A stretch of DNA of 64,000 nucleotides, taken from NCBI GenBank assembly GCA_015065425.1, contig SVQH01000005.1, forward strand, positions 52,337 through 116,336, read 5' to 3'. This stretch comes from Oscillospiraceae bacterium. Its GTDB lineage: Bacteria > Bacillota > Clostridia > Oscillospirales > Acutalibacteraceae. Shown here piece after piece: positions 25,963-35,077 of this stretch; positions within the stretch are counted from its first letter, which is position 1; every line of letters starts with the position of its first letter. A model generated the notes under the pieces. That model was not told where the DNA came from, did no database searches, and saw nothing but the letters and a program-made list of their open reading frames with translations. A program made the position numbers and the translations under genes.

Positions 25963-27369
25963 TTAGTCAACAAGAATATATGACATAATTATTAAAATAA
26001 CACTCTGAACAGCAAGGTGTCCCGTCACTGTAATACCCGAACCGAAGGCACCTGCAAAGGTCTTTTTCTTGCTGCGATAGTCCTTTATTCTGTCGGGAAG
26101 GAATGAATATATGATACAAGCACCTGTATATCCCGCAGTGTAAAGAAGCATCGTATCGGGAAGTGACAATGTTCTGTAATTGAAGCAGAACCATACGGGA
26201 AGCACTACCCAGAGCACACCGAAGGCTGCTCTTATATACTTTTTGTATGCTGATTTTTCATACCACTCTATAGTACATTTTTCGCATAAAGCCCATGCGA
26301 GAGTGCCAAAGGTACCAAAGGCGGCGGCAGTGGGAGCACCGAGAAAAATAAAAATAAGAGGAACAGCCGACCACAGGGGGCGTTCAATGAGTTCAAAAAT
26401 ATGAATATCAGGTTCTTTTCCCGTTTTCTTTTCAACTGTTTTACATATCGGATACTGAATGGCACTGATAAGAAGAAGAATGAAGGGCACCAACGCAAGA
26501 ACAAAGCTATCCTGTCCTAAAGGAAGTACATTTAAGTCAGCTTCATCAAGAAGAGAAATCAGATGCTTGTTATTCAAAGCAAAATACAGCATGAGTGCAC
26601 CGCCCGCAAAGGCTCCGAAGGTATGCTCCATAATTTTCCAGCCGTCAATATAACCCATCCGACAGAGCTTTCCGAATATTTTTTTACCCTGTCTTCTTTC
26701 AATGTCATAAAACACAAGACCAATAAGAAAACCGAAGCCGCCTGATATAAAGCCTGTAAGACCTGCACCGAGAGCAAAGAAATCTCCTTTTATTGCCGCA
26801 AAAACAGTAAGCACGGCAATAATCATAACATTACTTCCCCACTCCTCTCTTCTGTCAAGAGAAAAATACAGCTTCGGAAATTTTTTCTTTTCTCTGTCAT
26901 AAGGAGTATTGAATATCTTTGTACCGATGAAGGATACAAAGGGGAAAAGTGCAAACATAAGAATAATTTCCCACAGGGAATATATTCCCGACAAAGCGGC
27001 AGGAAGCATTGCGAGAACAAAGCCCGGGATACAAAACCAGAGACCGCCCTTCAGAAATATTCCGATAACACCTTTTTTAAGCTGGCCGTAATAGGGACCT
27101 TTTACATCACGGGACAAAAGAAAGGACATGGTTTGTGCATAGGTTTCAGTTCCGCCGTAAAACATGGAGAGAGCACCTGCTGCGGCAAAAAATGTCCACA
27201 GCTCATGTCCCTTGTCTCCTGCGGCAAAGAAAGCCACCCCGATTCCGAGCAGTGCACCCGGAAGCAAAGCCCCTTTTTCACCGCCGATAACAAACCCACG
27301 TATACCCCACCCGTAGGACACGGCAAAACCTGCAAAAAGAACGGAGATAATAATCAAACCTGTTGTCAT
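25963..27369 (-). CDS. Polytopic membrane protein of unknown function
   Basis: This 468-residue protein has roughly twelve hydrophobic segments and no motif I recognise. The N-terminal part is Gly-rich (SYGWGIRGFVIGGEKGALLPG), followed by AAGDKGHELWTFFAAAGALS; a cytoplasmic loop with KGPYYGQLKKG is visible. It could be a transporter or a membrane enzyme; neither is supported by a clear signature. A GGGGG stretch lies 7 nt before the ATG. It sits 45 bp downstream of the YbaK gene and 158 bp upstream of the two-component genes, all leftward. Confidence 0.7.
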   Translation of the reverse strand: MTTGLIIISVLFAGFAVSYGWGIRGFVIGGEKGALLPGALLGIGVAFFAAGDKGHELWTFFAAAGALSMFYGGTETYAQTMSFLLSRDVKGPYYGQLKKGVIGIFLKGGLWFCIPGFVLAMLPAALSGIYSLWEIILMFALFPFVSFIGTKIFNTPYDREKKKFPKLYFSLDRREEWGSNVMIIAVLTVFAAIKGDFFALGAGLTGFISGGFGFLIGLVFYDIERRQGKKIFGKLCRMGYIDGWKIMEHTFGAFAGGALMLYFALNNKHLISLLDEADLNVLPLGQDSFVLALVPFILLLISAIQYPICKTVEKKTGKEPDIHIFELIERPLWSAVPLIFIFLGAPTAAAFGTFGTLAWALCEKCTIEWYEKSAYKKYIRAAFGVLWVVLPVWFCFNYRTLSLPDTMLLYTAGYTGACIIYSFLPDRIKDYRSKKKTFAGAFGSGITVTGHLAVQSVILIIMSYILVD

Positions 27370-27414
27370 AGCAAAACCCCCATCAAATCATATTAACAGT
27401 CTTTGATTGCTAAA

Positions 27415-27879
27415 TTATGATTTACACACATCTATCCATCCCAAAGAACCAGAATATTTTTCAAGTTCCTCGGGTGTCAGTTCTATGGCACTGGCGGCGT
27501 TGCCGGCAGCGGGGTATACTATTTCAAATCTTCTGAGAGATTCGTCGAGATATACTTTACAGCCGTCATTTACCGCAAAAGGACACACACCGCCTATGGA
27601 ATGTCCTATAAGCTCATCCACCTGTTCGGGAGAGAGCATTTTTGCTTTTGCATGGAAAAACTCCTTGAATTTATGGTTGTCAATTTTCATATCGCCGGCG
27701 GTAACTATCAATACTGCACTGCCGTCAACAAGAAAAGAAAGAGTTTTTGCAATTCTTGCACCCTCACACCCCAGAGCCTCTGTGGCAAGTTCAACTGTCG
27801 CTGAGGATACCTCAAACTGCTTTATTTTATCGGCACAACCGAGTTTTTCAAAATAATCAATTACCTTTTCAATAGCCAT
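27415..27879 (-). CDS. YbaK/EbsC-family aminoacyl-tRNA deacylase
   Basis: This 154-residue protein matches the YbaK/ProX fold, which hydrolyses mischarged tRNAs such as Cys- or Ala-tRNAPro in trans. The conserved Lys45 in ARIAKTLSFL and the GHSIGGVCPFAV loop are present. Within the family it looks like a stand-alone YbaK-like member; the exact amino acid specificity cannot be read. It lies 12 bp after the MATE gene in the leftward run, a functionally unrelated neighbour. Confidence 0.9.
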   Translation of the reverse strand: MAIEKVIDYFEKLGCADKIKQFEVSSATVELATEALGCEGARIAKTLSFLVDGSAVLIVTAGDMKIDNHKFKEFFHAKAKMLSPEQVDELIGHSIGGVCPFAVNDGCKVYLDESLRRFEIVYPAAGNAASAIELTPEELEKYSGSLGWIDVCKS

Positions 27880-27890
27880 ATCTGTCTCCT

Positions 27891-29258
27891 TTATGAAGCC
27901 TTTGCTTCATTTTCCTCATGGGTCAGCACTCTTATCCACTTATAACGGTTTACCTTTGGTATTGCAACAAGGCACTTTGTCAGCTGGTCTGACTTCAAGA
28001 TAAAGAAGGTAACAGCCACGGGCCAGTTAAAAACAAAAGCAGACAAAAATGCAAGGGGAAGTACTATGCACCACATAAAAATTATGTCATTCTTGAAAAC
28101 AAATCCGGTATCACCGCCGCCTGAGACAATTCCGCAAAGACAGGGGGCTTCGTAAGACGAGCCTATTACTGTCACGGCAAGAATATTTATAAACGTCGCT
28201 GAAAGTGCGGCAGTTTCCGCAGTGACATCATACATTGAAATTATCGAATCTCTTGCAAGAAGCAGACACACACAGGAAATAAGCCCTATTATGATGTACA
28301 TTATCTGAAGCTTCTTTGAATATTTTTTTACTCTCGGAATATCTTTTTCGCCGACGGTTTTACCTATAAGAACACTTGAAGCGTTACCCGAGGACGTATA
28401 AAGCACGGATACCACCTGAAAAATGGGAGCGGCAACACCGTTAGCACCAATGGCGGCGGCACCAAGCCGCCCGATAATGGAAGTCTGCACCGTCATTGCA
28501 ATTCCCCATGAACCGCCGGAACCGATAAGAGGAAGCCCCGCTTTTATATAATCCTTTATGTATGTCTTTTCAAGAGAAAGCACATCCTTGGGACGAAGCT
28601 TCAGCTTTTTGTCGATAACGAAAACATAGACAAGAACTGCGATAAACTCAACGATTCTTGACACAAGAGTTGCAACGGCGGCACCTATAACACCCATTTC
28701 AGGAAAACCGAAGTTTCCGAAAATAAGGCAGTAATTAAGCCCTACATTGAAAACAAAAGCAAAAAGCGATGTATAAAAACCTATTCTTACAGCTTCAACA
28801 CTACGCATGAGTGCAATAAGAATATTGGTAACGGCAAAAATTATGTAGGTAAATGCCATTATTTCAATATATCTTGCACCCTCTTTTACAATCTCCGCTT
28901 CATTGGAAAGAATATTCAGTACGCCTTCGGGGGAAATCAGCACTGCCGTCATAATCACAAGACTTATTGCAACTCCCGCGAAAAAGGCGGCGGCAAAGAC
29001 TTTTTTTATGGGCTCAAGATGTTTTTTACCCCAGTACTGGGAAGCAATGACCACAAGTCCGTTTGCCGCACCGTTTACAAACATCTGCAGAAGAAACTGT
29101 ATCTGATTTGCAAGTGACACACCGCTCATTGCAGTTTCGCTGTAAGAACCGAGCATTATGGAATCGGCAAGATTTACGCTGAACACAATGAGATTCTGCA
29201 AAGCAACAACAAAAAACAAGCTGAAAAATGTTTTATAAAAATATTTATCCTTAATCAT
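27891..29258 (-). CDS. MATE family efflux transporter
   Basis: This 455-residue protein has twelve predicted membrane segments in the duplicated MATE arrangement, with NLADSIMLGSYSETAMSGVSLANQ in the first repeat and GNASSVLIGKTVGEKDIPR in the second. MATE proteins export cationic drugs and metabolites using Na+ or H+ gradients. The ATG at 29258 overlaps the last 8 bp of the upstream GH84-like gene, and no good ribosome binding site is seen, so translation is probably coupled. In-frame starts further upstream lie inside the GH84 gene and are rejected. Substrate is unknown. Confidence 0.92.
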   Translation of the reverse strand: MIKDKYFYKTFFSLFFVVALQNLIVFSVNLADSIMLGSYSETAMSGVSLANQIQFLLQMFVNGAANGLVVIASQYWGKKHLEPIKKVFAAAFFAGVAISLVIMTAVLISPEGVLNILSNEAEIVKEGARYIEIMAFTYIIFAVTNILIALMRSVEAVRIGFYTSLFAFVFNVGLNYCLIFGNFGFPEMGVIGAAVATLVSRIVEFIAVLVYVFVIDKKLKLRPKDVLSLEKTYIKDYIKAGLPLIGSGGSWGIAMTVQTSIIGRLGAAAIGANGVAAPIFQVVSVLYTSSGNASSVLIGKTVGEKDIPRVKKYSKKLQIMYIIIGLISCVCLLLARDSIISMYDVTAETAALSATFINILAVTVIGSSYEAPCLCGIVSGGGDTGFVFKNDIIFMWCIVLPLAFLSAFVFNWPVAVTFFILKSDQLTKCLVAIPKVNRYKWIRVLTHEENEAKAS

Positions 29259-30885
29259 ATATTCCGAGCACACTTTCCACATATTCTCTGAAACAGAAAG
29301 ACGTAAGCACGGTTGCCGACTCATTATACTGTTCCATAAGATGTTCAAGCTCTCTTTTTTTATCAGCACCTTCGAGAACTTCAAGAGAAAGGTCAAGTAT
29401 CTCACTCATAAGATAAAACTTTTTAAGCCAACGGGACAGCTCCTGATATACGGGAGCTTTTCTCATTCTGAGCCTATTTGCCGCTGTGCGTATTTTTTCG
29501 GCATATTCGCCTACGGTCTTTATTGCCTCTTCTGCATTTCCCGTCTGAAAAAGCACAGATGCACGGGAGAAATATTCTCCCGCTATTCTCGAATTTTCGT
29601 CTTTGAGGCAGGATGTTCTGAAATGATCGGAAAGAAGGATGATGTCCTCTCTTTCTTCCGGCGGGAAAAGAAAGCTGACAGCCTCACAATAAGCCTCTTC
29701 GGGGTCATATTCTTCGGGTGCCCACAGATAAGCTGCCACTGTGATAAGAGGCAGCTTATTGCAGTTAAAATATTCCATACAGTTGGAAATAAGACCTGCA
29801 CTTGCTTTATAAAGCTCCTTTTCTCTTCCCGTTATGGGACCTGTGTGCATCTCCATAAACATTTCCGCATCGTTTACGGGATAATTGTCCCAGTATAAAG
29901 GACGGTGTGCCGTATTTTTATAAAAGACCTCGGCATCTCTTACCGTAAGCTCCTTTGAACAGATGTCAGGTCCCGTAAAGAAAACGGACACTTCGGGAGA
30001 AATTTTTCCTGCAAAATCCGTAAGCTCCTTTTCATCACCCTTACCGTGATAACTGGTGGGACACACGGTAAGCTTAATGTCGGAAGACAATTCTTTCAGA
30101 AAATCATAATATTTTCCCGTGAGATAAACATGAGCTGCAGCGGCATTGCCGAAACGGATTTTATCCTCTTTATAAAAAAGATCTGAAGGGATATCATCAA
30201 GAAGCAGACCGAAATTTTTAATTCCCATGGAATAAAGCTGTTTTGTTTTGGAAAACAGTGCATTCAGGTCATCCTCTGAAGAATACTGCATACTGAGCCC
30301 CGGAGCAATGCAGTAATAAAAATCAACATAAAGGCTGTTTGCCTTATCTACAAGCTTTCTGAGCCTTTGTGCATCCTGCTGAGGATAAAGCTCTCTCCAC
30401 TTATTTCTGTGGTAGGGGTCATCCTTGGGGGCATAATAATGGGTATTTTCCCCGAAAAGTGCCATAAGCTCAAGCATTTCAAGTCTCTGTTCGGTTTTCC
30501 ACGTTTTCCCGTAAAAGCCCTCTATATATCCTCTTACAGAGAAAGACGGATAATCGTATATACATCCCGTGAAGAACTCATTTTTAAGGCACATTCTTCT
30601 GAGACAGAAAAGTGCCCTCATAAAGCCCTTATATGTAGATGTACGGATTTTTGCTTCAACAGAATTTTCAATACCGCATATTTCAAGATGATAAGCCTCG
30701 GGATGCTCAGACTTATCTGCAATTTCTGCACTTATAAGAATATTACCCTTTTCGTATATTTCTCCGAAAACGGTTTTCAGACATCTGAGAGTCTCTTCAT
30801 CTGTACTCTCGGAAAATACTCTGAATTTTTCGGTAAATACCAGTGTACCCGTAATATTACTTTCTTTAACGGGAGGAAAAAGCAT
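29251..30885 (-). CDS. GH84-like beta-N-acetylglucosaminidase
   Basis: This 544-residue protein carries the NAGidase (GH84) domain: RGYIEGFYGKTW, then HYYAPKDDPYHRNKWRELYP, and the catalytic Asp pair at about residues 230-231 in FGLLLDDIP. GH84 enzymes remove beta-linked GlcNAc by substrate-assisted catalysis. The N-terminal 110 residues resemble the usual GH20b-like domain, and the C-terminus is helical. No signal peptide is seen, so it probably acts inside the cell. An ATG at 30885 with GAGGTGG upstream is preferred over a GTG three codons earlier. It follows a solute-binding lipoprotein gene, suggesting use of imported amino-sugar conjugates. Confidence 0.88.
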   Translation of the reverse strand: MLFPPVKESNITGTLVFTEKFRVFSESTDEETLRCLKTVFGEIYEKGNILISAEIADKSEHPEAYHLEICGIENSVEAKIRTSTYKGFMRALFCLRRMCLKNEFFTGCIYDYPSFSVRGYIEGFYGKTWKTEQRLEMLELMALFGENTHYYAPKDDPYHRNKWRELYPQQDAQRLRKLVDKANSLYVDFYYCIAPGLSMQYSSEDDLNALFSKTKQLYSMGIKNFGLLLDDIPSDLFYKEDKIRFGNAAAAHVYLTGKYYDFLKELSSDIKLTVCPTSYHGKGDEKELTDFAGKISPEVSVFFTGPDICSKELTVRDAEVFYKNTAHRPLYWDNYPVNDAEMFMEMHTGPITGREKELYKASAGLISNCMEYFNCNKLPLITVAAYLWAPEEYDPEEAYCEAVSFLFPPEEREDIILLSDHFRTSCLKDENSRIAGEYFSRASVLFQTGNAEEAIKTVGEYAEKIRTAANRLRMRKAPVYQELSRWLKKFYLMSEILDLSLEVLEGADKKRELEHLMEQYNESATVLTSFCFREYVESVLGIYD

Positions 30886-30901
30886 ATTGTCCACCTCTCA
30901 A

Positions 30902-32428
30902 TCAATCGGAAAAAGTCCAGTTATATATGTCACCGAAAATGCTGCCCTCGGTAACGGTCATTTCAGATGTGACCTTTCTTGTATAACAAAGTCTGCCGTT
31001 GCGGTATAAAATGGGGATGAAGGGCATATCTGAATTAAAAACATCAATGAACTCTTCAAAGGTTATCTCCCCGTTTTTATATCTGAAATATTCTTCATCC
31101 GAGCGGCAGTTTTCAAAGTTGATGCCGTAAGAAGCTGCTCCGCCCTGAATAAAAAACTGAGAAAGATCCATTGTTGCAGGAATTTTGATTTCTGCAAGAT
31201 ACAGGTCATATTCCCCTGCTTTTACAGCTTTTTCAAGGTTTTCGGCACTGAGAAGCTTTACTGTAACATTTACATTATAAGGCTTCAATGCCTGAGCTAT
31301 AAGAGAGGCGGTGTTTCGCATAAAGCTGTTTCCCTCATTGCATATAAGCGTGAGTTCAAGGGGGAGACCGCCCTCACCGAAACCGTTTGCGGAGAGAAGC
31401 TGTGCCGTTTTTTCTCCCTGAGAAGAAAGAGAAAGGCTCGATGCCAAGGGAGAGGCTGAATACCTGCTCCATGAGGTATTGAAGGGAACTGCGGCGGCAC
31501 GGGCATAGCCTCTGAAAGCACTTTCGGCAATAGCTTGTCTGTCAACGGCATAAGAAATTGCCTGTCTGAAGGAAGCCAGTACAAGATTTACATTCTCATG
31601 ATTGACACCAATATACACAAGGTTATTGAGATATACTCCCGTAACGGAGGCATTCACTGCTGCAATATTTGCATCGGCAAGGTCTGAATAATAAAAATCT
31701 ATCTCCGAAGCGGATACAAGGTTTTCGGGACTTATATTACCTTTTACGTCTGTAAGCCTTACTGTCCCGATTTCGGGAAGCTCGCCTGCATATTTAAGAT
31801 TTGCCTTAAGGGAAAGGCGGATTCCGTCCTGACTGAACTGATAAAATCCGTTGCCTATGGGAAGAAAATCCTCCGTTGCGGCGGTTCCCCTTTCAACTAT
31901 CGGGAAAGTAAGTACATTGAGTGCATTTTCATCATATTCTTTGAGTGTAAACGTAACGCTTCCGTCCTCTCCCTGAGTACACGAAGAAATGCTTTCAAGG
32001 GTAGAGGAATAAAGATATGATTTCTTTGCACATTCAAAGGAATATACAACATCCTCAGCGGTAAGTTCTCCTCCGTCGGAAAAAACAAGGTCTGAGACAA
32101 GATATACTTTTATATTAAGTCCCGACACAGTTTCCGATGCTGCAAGGTCTCTTACTGCCGAAAAAGAGGTATCGAGTTTATAAAGAGAACGGTAAACAAG
32201 GGAAATGGGTACACTGTTGAGCACACTCTCGGTAAAAAACGGATTCAAAGAATCAACAGAGGTATAAGGCACACTGAGACTTCCTCCGGGAATTACGGGC
32301 TCGGTGCTTTCCTCTTCTCCCTGTGTCGTCGTCTCATTTTGTCCCATATCACAGGAGGACACGCAAAAACACAAAAGCACGGCAACAAAAACTGAAATTA
32401 TTTTTTTAACGGATATCGAAGCTTTCAA
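30902..32428 (-). CDS. OppA-type (family 5) solute-binding lipoprotein
   Basis: This 508-residue protein has a lipoprotein signal peptide ending in CVSSC (Cys26) and the family 5 extracellular solute-binding fold (SLNPFFTESVLNSVPISLVYRSLY, then FSDGGELTAEDVVYSFECA). Such proteins capture peptides, nickel or oligosaccharides for ABC importers. No permease or ATPase genes lie beside it, so it is orphaned here. The start is a TTG at 32428 with GGAAGGG upstream, overlapping the 3' end of ymdB by 23 bp; no ATG is available in the signal peptide. Ligand unknown; the GH84 neighbour hints at glycopeptide or amino sugar. Confidence 0.88.
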   Translation of the reverse strand: MKASISVKKIISVFVAVLLCFCVSSCDMGQNETTTQGEEESTEPVIPGGSLSVPYTSVDSLNPFFTESVLNSVPISLVYRSLYKLDTSFSAVRDLAASETVSGLNIKVYLVSDLVFSDGGELTAEDVVYSFECAKKSYLYSSTLESISSCTQGEDGSVTFTLKEYDENALNVLTFPIVERGTAATEDFLPIGNGFYQFSQDGIRLSLKANLKYAGELPEIGTVRLTDVKGNISPENLVSASEIDFYYSDLADANIAAVNASVTGVYLNNLVYIGVNHENVNLVLASFRQAISYAVDRQAIAESAFRGYARAAAVPFNTSWSRYSASPLASSLSLSSQGEKTAQLLSANGFGEGGLPLELTLICNEGNSFMRNTASLIAQALKPYNVNVTVKLLSAENLEKAVKAGEYDLYLAEIKIPATMDLSQFFIQGGAASYGINFENCRSDEEYFRYKNGEITFEEFIDVFNSDMPFIPILYRNGRLCYTRKVTSEMTVTEGSIFGDIYNWTFSD

Positions 32429-33185
32429 TGCTTATCGCCCTTCCTGTTTTATTATCGGTTTCAACGATGACAGCATTCATCATGCATTCACCGTCGGGAT
32501 TTTTGAAATGTACGGGAAGCCCCGTAATGACTTTTCTTGCGGCACAGGACTTTTCAACTCCAAGTACGGAATCGACAACACCTGTCATTCCCGCATCCGT
32601 AATATAAGCAGTGCCGTTTTCAAGTATCATGCTGTCGGCTGTTCTTATGTGAGTGTGAGTACCAAGCACTGCACTTACCTTTCCGTCAAGATAAAAACCC
32701 ATGACCCTCTTTTCCGATGTGGCTTCAGCATGAAAATCGACAAGTATATTCTTTATTCCCTGTAAACTCAGCTCGCTTACAAGTCTGTCGGCTTCATCAA
32801 AGGGATTATCACAGGCATCCATATAAATTCTGCCCATAAGATTTATGACACCGAGTCTGAGACCTATCTTTTCAAGGACATACACACCTCTTCCGGGGGC
32901 TGACCTGTGAAGATTTGCAGGTCTTATAACGGGATTATTCTCATTTTCAAAATATTTTTCAATTTCAGGTCTTTTAAGGGCATGGTTGCCCGAGGTTATA
33001 AGGTCTGCACCGGATGTAAGTATATGCTCACAGGACATTGGAAGCATACCGTTACCCTGAGCGGCATTTTCACCGTTTACGATGCAAAAATCAATATTCT
33101 GTACTTTTTTAAAAACGGGAAGTACACGCCTGAGATGTTCACAGCCCTGAGGAGCCACAACATCTCCAACAAACAAAATTCTCAT
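32406..33185 (-). CDS. ymdB: YmdB-family metallophosphoesterase (TIGR00282)
   Basis: This 259-residue protein matches the YmdB family: it opens ILFVGDVVAPQGCEHL and contains VNGENAAQGNGM, TSGNHALKRPEI, VDFHAEATSEK and VLGTHTHIRTAD, the dimetal ligands of the fold. In Bacillus YmdB is a 2',3'-cyclic-nucleotide phosphodiesterase affecting biofilm and motility decisions. It lies downstream of rny, the same neighbourhood as in Bacillus, although a strong terminator separates them here. A weak AGGT precedes the ATG. Confidence 0.93.
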   Translation of the reverse strand: MRILFVGDVVAPQGCEHLRRVLPVFKKVQNIDFCIVNGENAAQGNGMLPMSCEHILTSGADLITSGNHALKRPEIEKYFENENNPVIRPANLHRSAPGRGVYVLEKIGLRLGVINLMGRIYMDACDNPFDEADRLVSELSLQGIKNILVDFHAEATSEKRVMGFYLDGKVSAVLGTHTHIRTADSMILENGTAYITDAGMTGVVDSVLGVEKSCAARKVITGLPVHFKNPDGECMMNAVIVETDNKTGRAISIESFDIR

Positions 33186-33214
33186 AAAAGTTTACCTGTT
33201 ACTATATAATAAAA

Positions 33215-33255
33215 GCAAAAAAATCTCCCGAAAAAGATTTTTCTTCCGGGAGATT
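33215..33255 (-). terminator. Terminator of rny
   Basis: On the minus strand AATCTCCCG pairs with CGGGAGATT (with extra A-T pairing inside) and is followed by seven T residues, between rny and ymdB. Confidence 0.88.
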
Positions 33256-33260
33256 AAGGT

Positions 33261-34820
33261 TTATTTTGCGTAGTCAAACACACGGCTCTCTCTGATGATG
33301 TGAACCTTGATCTGACCGGGATATTCAAGCTCTTCTTCTATCTTCTTTGAAATATCTCTTGCAAGAACAACCATCTGATCGTCACTTACAGCATCGGGCT
33401 TTACCATGATACGGACTTCTCTGCCCGCCTGGATTGCGAAGGATTTTTCAACACCATCAAAGGATGTGGATATCTCTTCAAGCTGTTCAAGACGCTTGAT
33501 GTAGTTCTGAATGTTTTCACGACGGGCTCCGGGACGGGCGGCTGAAACAGCATCCGCTGCCTGAACAAGTACGGCAACAAGTGTCTTTGCCTCAACATCA
33601 CCGTGGTGAGCCTCAATGGCATGAACGATTTCGTCCTTTTCTTTATATTTCTTTGCATATTCCACACCGAGGGAAATGTGTGTTCCTTCGATTTCGTGGT
33701 CGAGAGCCTTACCGATATCGTGAAGAAGACCTGCTCTCTTTGCGGCTTTCACATCTGCACCAAGCTCTGCAGCCATAAGACCTGCAAGATATGAAACCTC
33801 AAGTGAATGATTAAGCACATTCTGACCGTAGCTTGTGCGGTACTTAAGACGGCCGAGAAGCTTTATAAGTTCTCCGTTGATTCCGTTGACACCTGCTTCA
33901 ATAGCAGCTCTCTCACCGGTTGATTTGATGGTAGCTTCTACCTCTCTTTTTGACTTTTCATACATCTCTTCAATTCTTGAAGGATGTATTCTGCCGTCGG
34001 TGATAAGCTTTTCAATGGTAAGTCTTGCCACTTCACGGCGGACGGGGTCAAAGCTTGAAACTGTGATAGCCTCGGGAGTGTCATCGATTATAAGATCAAC
34101 CCCCGTAATGCTTTCAAGGGTTCTGATGTTTCTGCCCTCTCTGCCTATAATTCTTCCCTTCATTTCATCATTGGGAAGATCTACAACAGATACGGTTGCC
34201 TCGGCTGCATGGTCTGCAGCACAGCGTTGAATGGCAGTAGTAATGATTTCTTTTGCAAGGTTGTCAGCCTCTTCACGGGTACGCTGCTCAATCTCCATGA
34301 TTTTAAGAGCTTTTTCGTGTACGAGCTGGCCTTCAAGATTTTTGATGATGTATTCCTTAGCCTGTTCTTTTGTATAACCCGAAATTTTTTCGAGCATATC
34401 AAACTGACTCTTCTTGAGAGCTTCTACCTCTTCAAGCTTATCATCAGCATCTTTTATTTTTTGCTGAAGGACTTCTTCCTTCTTTTCGAGAGCTTCGGTC
34501 TTTTTATCAAGAGATTCTTCCTTCTGTATCATTCTGCGTTCCTGACGCTGAACTTCGTTTCTTCTTTCCTTTATCTCTTTTTCGTGTTCGGTTCTCTCTT
34601 TATGGATTTCATCCTTTGCTTCAAGGATAGCTTCACGCTTTTTCGTTTCTGCAGTGGTAAGTGCACTGCTGATAATGCGTTTTGCTTCTTCCGTCGCAGA
34701 ACCTATTGCTTTTTCAGCCACTTTTTTTCTGTGCATTCCGCCGAAAACGAAACCGAGTGCACCGAAAATGACAGCGGCAACAACAGCAATGATTATTGCA
34801 ACGACAATGTGAACCTGCAT
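33261..34820 (-). CDS. rny: Ribonuclease Y
   Basis: This 519-residue endoribonuclease has an N-terminal membrane anchor ([22 protein letters not shown]), a long charged coiled coil (about residues 35-200), a KH domain ([17 protein letters not shown]) and an HD domain ([12 protein letters not shown]). RNase Y starts decay of many mRNAs at the membrane in Bacillota. The ATG at 34820 has AGGAGG upstream; the GTG four codons earlier overlaps that site and is rejected. A consensus-like promoter and a long leader containing a perfect palindrome lie upstream. Confidence 0.97.
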   Translation of the reverse strand: MQVHIVVAIIIAVVAAVIFGALGFVFGGMHRKKVAEKAIGSATEEAKRIISSALTTAETKKREAILEAKDEIHKERTEHEKEIKERRNEVQRQERRMIQKEESLDKKTEALEKKEEVLQQKIKDADDKLEEVEALKKSQFDMLEKISGYTKEQAKEYIIKNLEGQLVHEKALKIMEIEQRTREEADNLAKEIITTAIQRCAADHAAEATVSVVDLPNDEMKGRIIGREGRNIRTLESITGVDLIIDDTPEAITVSSFDPVRREVARLTIEKLITDGRIHPSRIEEMYEKSKREVEATIKSTGERAAIEAGVNGINGELIKLLGRLKYRTSYGQNVLNHSLEVSYLAGLMAAELGADVKAAKRAGLLHDIGKALDHEIEGTHISLGVEYAKKYKEKDEIVHAIEAHHGDVEAKTLVAVLVQAADAVSAARPGARRENIQNYIKRLEQLEEISTSFDGVEKSFAIQAGREVRIMVKPDAVSDDQMVVLARDISKKIEEELEYPGQIKVHIIRESRVFDYAK

Positions 34821-34860
34821 TTTGTCAAACACCTCCTGTATATTTTTTAGGATATGGTAA

Positions 34861-34879
34861 TGTGTACATCATGTACACA
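34861..34879. promoter_or_regulatory. Perfect 19-nt palindrome in the rny leader
   Basis: TGTGTACATCATGTACACA is a perfect inverted repeat with one central base, 41 nt upstream of the rny ATG and downstream of its promoter. It could be a protein operator or an RNA stem in the untranslated leader. Confidence 0.6.
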
Positions 34880-34975
34880 GAAAACAGTAATAATGCATAA
34901 ATAAAATCTATATAAAAATCTATTTAAAAGAGAACGCAAAATACCGCATTTCCGCATTCTCTCGCATTATCCATA

Positions 34976-35015
34976 TTATTTTATAATTTATATTATAAAA
35001 AGTCAAGTGTTTTTA
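34976..35015 (-). promoter_or_regulatory. Sigma-A promoter for rny
   Basis: On the minus strand TTGACT, a 17-nt AT-rich spacer and TAAAAT are found, about 160 nt upstream of the rny ATG. The leader between them can also form a GAGAAT/GTTCTC stem. The 245 bp between rny and the next gene hold nothing coding. Confidence 0.65.
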
Positions 35016-35077
35016 CTTTACATTTTTGTATAAAATATAAAATTTTTACAATATACTCTCAATTTTTCATATCGTTT

